Source: Alphaproteobacteria bacterium (lineage in GTDB: Bacteria; Pseudomonadota; Alphaproteobacteria; GCA-2731375). Taken from it: a stretch of DNA of 7,080 nucleotides. Shown here in pieces: positions 1 to 5,527 of the stretch. The translations under genes were made by a program, and so were the position numbers. The DNA lies in the NCBI GenBank assembly GCA_028281075.1, contig JANQKO010000085.1, forward strand, positions 1 through 7,080, read 5' to 3'. The notes beneath the pieces are model-generated. The model was given only the letters and a program-made list of their open reading frames with translations, was not told the DNA's origin and did no database searches. The number at the start of each line of letters is the position of its first letter. Position 1 is the first letter of the stretch.

Positions 1-18
1 CAAGCTCGCGGATGCCCG

Positions 19-285
19 AACCTGATAGGGACAGTCGGCATCGATTCCAAGCCGAACCGCCGATCCCTGATGACCCATCAATAAGGTCCCTTTTTCACCT
101 CGCCGACAGGGGTGCTGGTTGAAGGCGCATCGACAAACCAGGTTTCACCGCCAAGTCGCCAAGACACCAAGGTCACGCCGAACGTCCGAAGACCGCGACG
201 CCTGATCTTGGTGTCTTGGCATCTTGGTGGTGAAACCTCGAACGTCGCAGGCTCGGCAACCTAATAGGGACAGTCCCTGATAGAC
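19..285. repeat. 18-nt direct repeat pair with GGGACAGTC core
   Basis: Positions 19-36 and 258-275 match at 17 of 18 bases (AACCTRATAGGGACAGTC). The right copy continues into the odd-length palindrome GGGACAGTCCC (267-277) and then TGATAGAC. In the left copy the same continuation (TCCCTGATGAC, 64-74) is displaced by 28 nt (36-63) containing a TCGGC/GCCGA inverted repeat. From memory, GGGACTGTCCC-type palindromes occur as dispersed repeats, sometimes near REP-associated tyrosine (Y1) transposases. No transposase is visible here, so that link is inference only. Confidence 0.55.
141..237. repeat. Long hairpin A with arms built from 8-nt units
   Basis: The arms 141-174 and 204-237 are inverted repeats matching at 30 of 34 positions around a 29-nt loop. 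The left arm reads GGTTTCAC (141-148) followed by three tandem octamers CGCCAAGT, CGCCAAGA, CACCAAGG (149-172). The right arm read in reverse complement gives CACCAAGA, TGCCAAGA, CACCAAGA after the same GGTTTCAC. The same architecture recurs at 5359-5461 and, shortened, at 5274-5339. This looks like a dispersed palindromic repeat rather than a terminator, because there is no T-tract and the loop is long. Confidence 0.85.
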
Positions 286-325
286 GGCCTGGCGGGCCAG
301 CATGACCGTGGTCCGGCCTTCATGA

Positions 326-345
326 CAAAACCGCCCGGTGTTTTG
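326..345. other. Small inverted repeat, doubtful terminator
   Basis: CAAAAC (326-331) and GTTTTG (340-345) form a perfect 6-bp stem around an 8-nt GC-rich loop. It lies about 100 nt beyond the mlaC-like stop on that gene's strand. The stem is AT-rich and no proper U-tract follows it on either strand, so a terminator role is weakly supported. Confidence 0.2.
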
Positions 346-361
346 CTCCGGTTCCAAAAGG

Positions 362-411
362 GGTGGTTAACGAATTGACATCAAACGCTTGGTTTCGAGT
401 CAGACTCTAAG
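362..411. repeat. ~50-nt dispersed direct repeat, copy 1
   Basis: Positions 362-411 align without gaps to 5528-5577 with 41 of 50 identities; the core 365-397 matches 29 of 33. The best conserved parts are TAACGAATTGA and ATCAAACGCTT, separated by one variable base, and the block ends in CTAAG. The core holds a TTGA-NA-TCAA inverted repeat. The copy starts 33 nt beyond the mlaC-like stop codon, on the 3' side of that minus-strand gene and to the right of hairpin A. Confidence 0.8.
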
Positions 412-443
412 AGATCATTCGAGAATGGCCTTGCCGGCGGGCG

Positions 444-1103
444 TCAGCCGGCCGATCGGCTGGTCGTGGCCAGTCCCGACTGCATCAGCCCGCGCTTCTT
501 GCGCAGCGCGCCCAGAAGCGCCTCGATATCGCCGCCGCCGCTGCGAATCACCGAGGTGAATTCCGACCGCTGAACCAGCGACAGGCTCACGCCCTCGACG
601 ACCACGTCGACGATGCGCCAGCCGACGTCGCCCTCGTAGAGCCGCCAGTTGACCGCGATCGGCGGCCCTTCCGGGCGCACGATCTTGCTGTGCACGAGGG
701 CGTAGCCGGTGCCGTCCGGCCGCCAATCGGCGATCCGCAGGGTCTCGCCGCCATAGGCCGACAGGCGGGCGCCGTAGCTGCCGACGACATAGTCCTCGAA
801 CAGGCTCAGATATTCGTCGCGCTGGGCGTCGGTCGCGCGGCGCCAGTAGCGCCCCAGCGCGAACCGCGCGACCCGCGGCATGTCGAAGCCTTCACTCAGC
901 AGCTCGCGAAAGGTCTTCGCGCGCATTTCCGGCGTCAGCGTTTCGTCCCGCAGCATGGCGACCGCCCGATCGCCGAGGCCCCTCACCACGGCCGCCGGGT
1001 CGGCATCGTCGGCGAACGCCGGCGACGCCGCCGTCAGAAGCGCCAAACCGAGGGCCGCAACCAGGATTGCCAGCCGGACACGCAGATGTACCAGTCCCGT
1101 CAT
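444..1103 (-). CDS. mlaC: MlaC/Ttg2D-family phospholipid-binding ABC transporter protein
   Basis: This 219-residue protein is an MlaC-family periplasmic carrier. In the well-studied Mla system MlaC shuttles phospholipid between the outer-membrane MlaA complex and the inner-membrane MlaFEDB transporter. Residues 1-31 are a Sec signal peptide: basic N-terminus, hydrophobic stretch 11-27, and an A-F-A cleavage site after residue 31. The mature part shows family hallmarks: F-D-M-P-R-V-A-R-F-A-L-G-R-Y-W-R at 73-88, Y-x-x-R-L at 110-114, and D-V-V-V-E-G-V-S followed by R-S-E-F at 166-182. Length is normal for the family. The ATG is preceded by a modest AGGGG about 8 nt upstream. No mlaA, mlaD, mlaE or mlaF gene adjoins it; it stands alone, divergent from the aspartate dehydrogenase gene. 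A related alternative is a hopanoid-locus HpnM-type paralogue, which I cannot exclude; the family call is firm, the exact orthology is not. Confidence 0.88.
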   Translation of the reverse strand: MTGLVHLRVRLAILVAALGLALLTAASPAFADDADPAAVVRGLGDRAVAMLRDETLTPEMRAKTFRELLSEGFDMPRVARFALGRYWRRATDAQRDEYLSLFEDYVVGSYGARLSAYGGETLRIADWRPDGTGYALVHSKIVRPEGPPIAVNWRLYEGDVGWRIVDVVVEGVSLSLVQRSEFTSVIRSGGGDIEALLGALRKKRGLMQSGLATTSRSAG

Positions 1104-1141
1104 CGCCTAGACCCCTGACTTTCGCGGGCTTCCGGCGAAAG

Positions 1142-1155
1142 GCCGATCGATCGGC
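1142..1155. promoter_or_regulatory. 14-nt perfect palindrome upstream of mlaC-like gene
   Basis: GCCGATCGATCGGC is perfectly self-complementary and sits 39 nt upstream of the mlaC-like start codon, where an operator could lie. Perfect palindromes of this length are expected by chance roughly once in one or two windows of this size, so an operator role is only a possibility. Confidence 0.2.
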
Positions 1156-1170
1156 ATTCCAGCAGGGCCC

Positions 1171-1206
1171 GAACCTTATGTATCGTCAATAATAACAAGT
1201 TAATGC
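1171..1206 (-). promoter_or_regulatory. AT-rich candidate promoter for mlaC-like gene
   Basis: In an otherwise GC-rich gap this block is notably AT-rich. On the minus strand it reads ATTAACTTGTTATTATTGAC and then GATACATAAGG, offering ATTAAC or TTAACT as a -35-like box and TACATA as a -10-like box with 15-16 nt between. The match to sigma-70 consensus is imperfect. The placement, 68-103 nt upstream of the ATG, is reasonable. Confidence 0.3.
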
Positions 1207-1336
1207 GCCCCGTCCCCAGACGTTGTAATCCCCGTCACACCAATCCGACAAATCGCGGCGTTTTTCGTCGTTTCGGGACATGTCATACCGCATTCACGGT
1301 TAACGAAGTCGTGATACGGCCGGCCGGCGGTCAGAT

Positions 1337-1342
1337 AAGGAG
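1337..1342 (+). promoter_or_regulatory. Ribosome binding site that fixes the aspartate dehydrogenase start
   Basis: AAGGAG lies 6 nt before the ATG at 1349. A TTG at 1346 is also in frame but would leave only 3 nt of spacing, so the ATG is the better start. Confidence 0.8.
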
Positions 1343-1348
1343 ATTTTG

Positions 1349-2167
1349 ATGACGCGCAGTTCTCCCCTTCGGGTAGGCATCGGCGGCCTCGGGACCATCG
1401 GCCTCGCCGTCGCCAGCGCGCTGGACGACGGCATCGACGGTCTGCGACTGGCCGCCGTGTCGGCCCGTGACAGGGACCGGGCGGCGGCGCGGCTGGCCGC
1501 CTTTCGCCGGCCGGTTCCCGTCGTCGGGCTGGCCGACCTGGCCGAGACGGCCGATATCGTCATCGAATGCGCCCCGGCCGCCGTCTTCGACGAGGTCGCC
1601 GACGCCGCCGTCGCCGCCGGCCGGATCTTCATGCCGTTGTCCGTCGGCGTCCTGCTGCGCCGCATGGACCTGGTCGACCGGGCCGCGGCCGGCGGCGGCC
1701 GCATCATCGTGCCGACCGGGGCGCTGCTGGGGCTGGATGCCGTGCGCGCCGCGGCCGAGGGCGAAATCCATGCCGTCACCATGGTCACCCGCAAACCGCC
1801 ACGGGGGCTGAAAGGCGCCCCCCATGTCGAGAAGCTGGGCCTCGACCTGGACGCGATCACGGAACCGACCCGGATCTTCGACGGTCCGGCCCGCGCCGCG
1901 GCCACCGGCTTTCCGGCCAATATCAACGTCGCCGTGGCGCTGAGCCTGGCCGGGATCGGTCCGGACCGGACCATGGTCGAGATCTGGGCTGATCCGAAGG
2001 TGACGCGCAACACCCACCGGATCCGGGTCGAGGCCGAGGCGGCGCGCTTCGAGATGACCATCGAAGGCGTGCCGGCGCCGGACAATCCGGCCACCGGCCG
2101 GCTGACGCCGCTCAGCGTGATCGCCTGCCTGCGCGGCCTGGTCGGACCGCTGCGGGTCGGCACCTGA
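1349..2167 (+). CDS. nadX: L-aspartate dehydrogenase (NadX/DUF108 family)
   Basis: This 272-residue protein belongs to the aspartate dehydrogenase family, which oxidises L-aspartate with NAD(P)+ to iminoaspartate, feeding NadA in NAD synthesis, or releases oxaloacetate and ammonia. The N-terminal Rossmann fold has G-L-G-T-I-G at 13-18. Family signatures follow: I-E-C-A at 72-75, S-V-G at 98-100, V-P-T-G-A-L-L-G-L-D at 121-130, T-R-K-P-P at 147-151, F-P-A-N-I-N-V-A at 188-195, and A-D-P then N-T-H at 214-223, with H223 at the position of the proposed catalytic histidine. Length is normal. The start is the ATG with AAGGAG 6 nt upstream. It diverges from the mlaC-like gene and converges on the GGDEF-EAL gene. 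No nadA, nadB or nadC is nearby, so a role in NAD synthesis rather than aspartate or amine catabolism is inferred from the family alone. Confidence 0.87.
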   Translation: MTRSSPLRVGIGGLGTIGLAVASALDDGIDGLRLAAVSARDRDRAAARLAAFRRPVPVVGLADLAETADIVIECAPAAVFDEVADAAVAAGRIFMPLSVGVLLRRMDLVDRAAAGGGRIIVPTGALLGLDAVRAAAEGEIHAVTMVTRKPPRGLKGAPHVEKLGLDLDAITEPTRIFDGPARAAATGFPANINVAVALSLAGIGPDRTMVEIWADPKVTRNTHRIRVEAEAARFEMTIEGVPAPDNPATGRLTPLSVIACLRGLVGPLRVGT

Positions 2168-2196
2168 AGGGGGGTGTATCGGCGGCCGGTCCGCCC

Positions 2197-3888
2197 TCAG
2201 GCCGCCCGGTCGGCCTCGATCTGGCGCAGCAGCGCCGGCAGCTCGTCGGCCGGCACCGGACGGCCGAAATAATAGCCCTGCGCCAGCCGGCAATTGTGCC
2301 GGCGCAGGAAGTCCATCTGCTGCCGGGTTTCGACGCCCTCGGCGACGACCTGCAGGTTCAGGTTCTCGGCCAGCGAGATGATGGTCTTGACGATGGCGGC
2401 GTCGTTCGGGTCTTCGGTGATGTCGTTCACGAACGAGCGGTCGATCTTCAGCACGTCGAGCGGAAAGCGCTTCAGGTAGGCGAGCGACGAATAGCCCGTG
2501 CCGAAGTCGTCGACGCTGATCCGCACGCCGAGATCGCTCAACCCCTGCAGCATGTGGCGCGTCGAATCGGGGTCCCGCATGACGCTGCTCTCGGTCAGCT
2601 CGACCTCGAGGCAGTCGGCGTCCAGCCGCGCCTCGTTCAGCGACGCGAGTATCCGGTCCGGCAGGCTGTCCTGGTTGAACTGGTGGGCCGACAGGTTGAC
2701 CGCGACCCGGAACGCCGGCAGGCCGTCGTCGCGCCAGGTCCGGCACTGTCCGCAGGCGGTCTTCAGGACCCATTCGCCGAGGCTCTCCATCAGGCCGAAC
2801 TCCTCGGCCAGCGGGATGAACTGATCGGGCGGCACCAGCCCCCGTTCGGGGTGATGCCAGCGGATCAGCGCCTCGACGCTGACCACCTCGCCGGTCAGCA
2901 GGTCGATCTGCGGCTGATAGTGCAGCGCGAACTCGCGCCGCTGGATCGCGCCCTGCAACGCGAAGGCAAGGCCGAGGCGGCGGTTCGATTCGGCGTTCAT
3001 GTCGGGGCGGTAGAACATGTAGCGGTTGCCGCCCTGCCGCTTCGCCTGGTACATCGCCACGTCGGCGCACCGGATCAGCTCGTCGGCGTTTTCGCCGTCG
3101 GTCGGATAGACCGCGATGCCGATACTGGGCGAGACCGTGAACCGGTCGTTGCCGATCCGGATCTGCTCGGAAAGCTGCGCCAGCGTCTTCTCGGCGATGC
3201 GGCCGGCCAGGACCGGTTTCGGCAGGTTGGCAACGACGGCGACGAATTCGTCACCGCCGAGGCGCGCGACCGTATCGCTGTCGCGCATGCCGTCGGACAG
3301 GCGGCCGGCGACGGTCTTCAGCAGGCGGTCGCCGGCCTGATGCCCCAGCGTGTCGTTGATCACCTTGAAGCGGTCGAGGTCGAAGAACAGGACCGCGAGC
3401 TGCTGGTCGTAGCGCTTGGCGTGATTGATCGCCTGGGTCAGGCGGTCGTACAGCAGCAGCCGGTTCGGCAGGCCGGTGAGCGGATCGTAGTAGTTCTGGT
3501 CCGACCGGGTGATGGCGCAGCTTATCGCCGTCGCCAGCCGGTCCGGCACGCCGATCTCGTCGGTGCGGACGATGTCCTGGACGCCCTGCCGGACCAGCTC
3601 GACGGTCGCGATCGGATCGAACCGTTCGCTCAGCACCACCGTCGACACGCCCGGCGCGACCGTCTTCAGGATGGCCAGCTCGGCCGGCATCTCGGCCGCG
3701 CCGGTGCCGCCGATAACCACGGCGTCATAGCCGCCGGCCGCCAGCGCCGGCAGGTGCGATGCCGTCAGGCGGGGCGTATGGACGAGGTCGAAGGCGCCGC
3801 CGCCCAGCACGGCTTTCGCCGCGGCGGCAAGGTCGGCATCGGGCGCAACCAATAGGACCTTGATCGCGTTCAAATCGGAATCCACCAA
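2197..3888 (-). CDS. Diguanylate cyclase/phosphodiesterase (GGDEF-EAL) with degenerate receiver-like N-terminus
   Basis: This cytoplasmic 563-residue protein combines c-di-GMP synthesis and breakdown modules; no membrane segment or signal peptide is visible. Residues 9-125 look like a response-regulator receiver fold (V-L-L-V-A-P-D-A-D and Y-D-A-V-V-I-G-G), but the phosphoacceptor aspartate position reads G and the usual acidic pair and conserved lysine are not evident. The GGDEF domain spans about 134-295, with G-G-D-E-F intact at 211-215 and an inhibitory-site R-D-S-D at 202-205. The EAL domain spans about 308-557, with E339-A-L, N398, E433, D460-D461, K481, E517 and Q537 all present, so both activities are possible. 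An in-frame TGA at 3934-3936 and the lack of an ATG after it force a non-ATG start. TTG at 3886-3888 has GGAAGG (3899-3904) 10 nt upstream; GTG at 3883-3885 is the alternative. It converges on nadX with a 29-nt gap. Confidence 0.93.
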   Translation of the reverse strand: MVDSDLNAIKVLLVAPDADLAAAAKAVLGGGAFDLVHTPRLTASHLPALAAGGYDAVVIGGTGAAEMPAELAILKTVAPGVSTVVLSERFDPIATVELVRQGVQDIVRTDEIGVPDRLATAISCAITRSDQNYYDPLTGLPNRLLLYDRLTQAINHAKRYDQQLAVLFFDLDRFKVINDTLGHQAGDRLLKTVAGRLSDGMRDSDTVARLGGDEFVAVVANLPKPVLAGRIAEKTLAQLSEQIRIGNDRFTVSPSIGIAVYPTDGENADELIRCADVAMYQAKRQGGNRYMFYRPDMNAESNRRLGLAFALQGAIQRREFALHYQPQIDLLTGEVVSVEALIRWHHPERGLVPPDQFIPLAEEFGLMESLGEWVLKTACGQCRTWRDDGLPAFRVAVNLSAHQFNQDSLPDRILASLNEARLDADCLEVELTESSVMRDPDSTRHMLQGLSDLGVRISVDDFGTGYSSLAYLKRFPLDVLKIDRSFVNDITEDPNDAAIVKTIISLAENLNLQVVAEGVETRQQMDFLRRHNCRLAQGYYFGRPVPADELPALLRQIEADRAA

Positions 3889-4067
3889 TACGGCGAGACC
3901 TTCCAGCCTCGCGAGAACGGCGCATGATGGCAGTCAGGGGTTACGGGATCGTATACTGCGGTTAACCGTGCCACCGGGGGGAATTCCGGGAATCGGCGGC
4001 GATACCCTCAACCAATCGTTCCTGTCGATGGTCGTGGCCCGGACATCGGCGGTCATGACCGGAGCCG
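3889..4067. other. Intergenic gap between two minus-strand genes
   Basis: This 179-nt gap separates the SDR stop from the GGDEF-EAL start and probably carries the latter's promoter, since the spacing is too long for tight coupling. It contains a perfect 12-nt palindrome CGGTCATGACCG (4050-4061) seven bases beyond the SDR stop; with no T-tract after it, it is not a canonical terminator. A GTATAC with a nearby GGTTAACC (3951-3966) is the most promoter-like part, but I see no convincing -35/-10 pair. Confidence 0.4.
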
Positions 4068-4841
4068 CTATCCCCGGTCGCCGAACTGGCGGCGCAGCTT
4101 GCGCATGCCGCCGAGCCAGCGGTCGTAATCCGCCGTCTTGTGCTGCATGTAGCCCAGCACCTGCGGGTGCGGCAGGACCAGGAACCGCTCCTCGGCCAGC
4201 GCCTCGATCACGGTGTCGGCGAGCTGCTCGGGCTCGATCATGCCGTCGATGCCGGCGACGCCGCCCTCCTCCAGACCGGCCGTCATCGCCGTGCGGACGG
4301 CCTGGGGGCACAGGATCGAGACCTTGATGCCGTCGTCGCCATGGGCGATCGACAGCCACTCGGCGAAGCCGACCGCGGCATGCTTGGTGGTCGAATAGGT
4401 CGACGAGCCGACATGGCTCAACAGGCCGGCCGCCGACACCGTGGTCATGACATAGCCGCCGCCGCGCGCCGCCATACGCGGCACCACCGCCCGCGCCGCG
4501 TAGATATGCGCCATCACGTTGACGGCCCAGCATGTCTCCCAGTCGGCTTCCGGCGTCTCCAGCCCGCCGCCGATGGCGATGCCGGCATTGGCGCAGAACA
4601 GGTCGATCGGCCCGGCCTCGGCCTCGGTCCGCTCGACCAGGTTGACGACATCGGCCTCGACGCCGACGTCGGCCGGGATCGCCAGGCCGCCGATCTCGTC
4701 GGCGACGGCCCGCGCGCCCTCGGCGTTGATGTCGCTGACCACGACCTTGGCCGCCCCCTCGGCGACGAACCGCCGCGCCAGCGCCCGGCCGATACCACTG
4801 GCGCCTCCGGTGACGACGGCGATCTTGTTGTCCAACTGCAT
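4068..4841 (-). CDS. SDR-family NAD(P)-dependent oxidoreductase
   Basis: This is a 257-residue classical short-chain dehydrogenase/reductase. Visible hallmarks are the cofactor loop T-G-G-A-S-G-I-G at 11-18, D37 at the end of strand beta-2 (favouring NAD(H) over NADP(H)), A-D-V at 57-59, N-A-G at 85-87, N108, and the catalytic S136, Y149 and K153 (Y-S-T-T-K). Length is typical. The frame is open 43 codons further upstream, but M at 4839-4841 fits best: the SDR fold begins directly after it and AAGGA (4848-4852) lies 6 nt ahead. The C-terminal basic tail (M-R-K-L-R-R-Q-F) is unremarkable. Substrate cannot be read from sequence; the neighbours are a divergent antitoxin gene and, 179 nt downstream, the GGDEF-EAL gene, and neither suggests a pathway. 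Confidence 0.9.
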   Translation of the reverse strand: MQLDNKIAVVTGGASGIGRALARRFVAEGAAKVVVSDINAEGARAVADEIGGLAIPADVGVEADVVNLVERTEAEAGPIDLFCANAGIAIGGGLETPEADWETCWAVNVMAHIYAARAVVPRMAARGGGYVMTTVSAAGLLSHVGSSTYSTTKHAAVGFAEWLSIAHGDDGIKVSILCPQAVRTAMTAGLEEGGVAGIDGMIEPEQLADTVIEALAEERFLVLPHPQVLGYMQHKTADYDRWLGGMRKLRRQFGDRG

Positions 4842-4847
4842 GACGGT

Positions 4848-4852
4848 TCCTT
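4848..4852 (-). promoter_or_regulatory. Ribosome binding site that decides the SDR start
   Basis: On the minus strand AAGGA stands 6 nt before the ATG at 4839-4841. It supports this internal methionine over the more upstream in-frame ATG at 4968-4970, whose extra 43 residues are not part of the SDR fold. Confidence 0.7.
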
Positions 4853-4899
4853 CCCCGTGTTTCGCGACCGACAAAGACCGACGGAGATTACCAGCACGG

Positions 4900-4917
4900 C
4901 ATGGCCAACGTGCCATG
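4900..4917. promoter_or_regulatory. Candidate operator in the SDR/antitoxin divergent region
   Basis: CATGGC (4900-4905) and GCCATG (4912-4917) form a perfect 6-bp inverted repeat around a 6-nt spacer, in the 152-nt region between two divergent starts. Antitoxins of the Phd/YefM type usually bind palindromes upstream of their own gene, and this is the best candidate here, but a 6-bp repeat can easily arise by chance. Confidence 0.25.
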
Positions 4918-4981
4918 TCATTTCGCCCTGCCGTAGACGGCCTTCGTCCATCTGTCTTGGACATCCTCATCGCACTGCATT

Positions 4982-4987
4982 AGGAGG
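4982..4987 (+). promoter_or_regulatory. Strong ribosome binding site of the antitoxin gene
   Basis: AGGAGG is a full anti-SD match and lies 6 nt before the ATG at 4994. The in-frame GTG at 4988 directly abuts the AGGAGG and cannot use it, so the ATG is the start. Confidence 0.85.
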
Positions 4988-4993
4988 GTGGAT

Positions 4994-5248
4994 ATGCGCT
5001 ACGTATCCGCCGACGAGGCAAGACAGACCCTGGCGACAATTCTCGACGCGGTGCAACGCGAGCCGGTCGTGATTCAACGCCGTGGTGGGGACGCCGCCGT
5101 CCTGGTCTCTGTCGAGGAGTTCGAAAAGCTGTTGGCGTTGGATGTCGCCGAGTTCAACCGGTTCTGCGACCGTGTCGGAAAGATGGCCATGTCCCGTGGC
5201 CTTACGGAAGCCAAGCTCGCCAGTTATCTGAAAGAGATCGGCGTTTGA
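4994..5248 (+). CDS. Type II antitoxin, Phd/YefM family, without adjacent toxin
   Basis: This is an 84-residue small protein with the layout of Phd/YefM antitoxins. The N-terminal DNA-binding and dimerisation part (about 1-50) contains M-R-Y-V-S-A-D-E-A-R, then L-x-x-I-L-D-A-V-Q-R-E-P-V-V-I-Q-R-R-G-G-D-A-A-V-L-V and S-V-E-E-F-E-K-L. The C-terminal part (about 51-84), which in this family wraps the toxin, ends in G-L-T-E-A-K-L-A-S-Y-L. That kind of tail resembles antitoxins paired with PIN-domain toxins, but this is a memory-level impression. The ATG has AGGAGG 6 nt ahead. Normally the toxin gene begins within a few bases of, or overlaps, the antitoxin stop. Here the stop is followed by repeat hairpins and no toxin-like frame exists on either strand to 5572. 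It is thus an orphan, possibly a remnant, although the antitoxin reading frame itself is intact. Confidence 0.8.
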   Translation: MRYVSADEARQTLATILDAVQREPVVIQRRGGDAAVLVSVEEFEKLLALDVAEFNRFCDRVGKMAMSRGLTEAKLASYLKEIGV

Positions 5249-5273
5249 CCGCTCAGAGGCCAACCCGAAGGGG

Positions 5274-5339
5274 CGCCAACACACCAAGATCACGCGGCCG
5301 ATACGGGGATCGGATTGCCAGTGCCTTGGTGTCCTGGCG
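5274..5339. repeat. Hairpin C, shortened member of the 8-nt-unit family
   Basis: The arms 5274-5288 and 5325-5339 pair at 13 of 15 positions around a 36-nt loop. The left arm holds two units, CGCCAACA and CACCAAGA, followed by TCAC; hairpin A has three units and then TCAC. The right arm in reverse complement gives CGCCAGGA and CACCAAGG. The shared ACACCAAGRTCACGC stretch (5281-5295 versus 164-178) ties it to hairpin A, so C looks like a decayed copy lacking one unit. Confidence 0.65.
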
Positions 5340-5358
5340 GTGAGATCACTTGAAAAAC

Positions 5359-5461
5359 GGTTCACCACAAAGACGCAAAGGCACAAAGAACAACCTGTCG
5401 ATCGGCGCTGCGCGCCAACAATGTCTTGGTTCTTCGTGTCTTTGCGTCTTTGTGGTGAACC
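5359..5461. repeat. Long hairpin B with arms of three CRCAAAGR octamers
   Basis: The arms 5359-5391 and 5429-5461 are inverted repeats matching at 31 of 33 positions around a 37-nt loop. The left arm reads GGTTCAC (5359-5365) and then CACAAAGA, CGCAAAGG, CACAAAGA (5366-5389). The loop carries its own small perfect stem, GGCGC/GCGCC (5404-5416). Architecture equals hairpin A, but the unit core is CAAAG instead of CCAAG. It lies 103 nt behind the antitoxin stop and 112 nt beyond the carboxyltransferase stop. Confidence 0.88.
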
Positions 5462-5527
5462 CTTCCCTTTATCCGACCCAACACGCCGTCCCAGATCACC
5501 GGATCAAGCTCGGTGATGGCGAGGAGT

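Larger units (their letters stand above)
1..443. other. Gene-free repeat island at the left edge
   Basis: No convincing gene is present in these 443 nt. The only longish open frame (minus, 145-357) runs straight through the hairpin at 141-237 and looks like no protein family I know. The stretch holds two copies of an 18-nt motif (19-36, 258-275), a long hairpin (141-237), a small inverted repeat (326-345) and one copy of a ~50-nt repeat (362-411) that recurs near 5528-5577. It ends at the mlaC-like stop codon. Base composition is slightly less GC-rich than in the flanking genes. Confidence 0.75.

Noticed and set aside
145..357. A 70-residue open frame on the minus strand in the left island
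   Set aside because: It reads through the right arm, loop and left arm of hairpin A and the GGGACAGTCCC palindrome, has no recognisable domain or good ribosome binding site, and its apparent peptide is explained by repeat DNA.
2181..2195. GGCGG/CCGCC inverted repeat in the convergent gap, as a shared terminator
   Set aside because: The stem is only 5 bp and there is no T-tract on either strand; in DNA this GC-rich such repeats are common by chance.
1331..3070. Long frames antisense to nadX and the GGDEF-EAL gene (minus 1331-3070, plus 2296-3855)
   Set aside because: They are frame shadows typical of very GC-rich DNA. They show Arg/Pro/Gly/Ala-rich composition with no domains, while the opposing frames carry complete catalytic motifs.
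3958..3978. A sigma-54-like TGGCAC on the minus strand upstream of the GGDEF-EAL gene
   Set aside because: The GG and GC dinucleotides are separated by 11 nt rather than the required 10, and there is no TTGC-like -12 box, so it does not fit the consensus.
4967..5386. A 139-residue minus-strand frame opposite the antitoxin gene
   Set aside because: Its start (C-L-C-V-F-V-V-N) is the translation of a hairpin B arm and the rest is antisense to the antitoxin coding sequence. The same C-L-C-V-F-V-V peptide appears in the plus-strand frame at 5350-5544 from the other arm, which shows it comes from the palindrome.
141..5461. CRISPR array
   Set aside because: The repeated units are 8-nt tandem blocks within hairpin arms and the longer repeats occur only two or three times kilobases apart. 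There are no regularly spaced unique spacers and no cas genes.
5274..5461. Hairpins B and C as a simple bidirectional terminator
   Set aside because: Loops of 36-37 nt, arms made of tandem octamers and the lack of a T-tract do not match intrinsic terminators, although an effect on transcript ends is not excluded.
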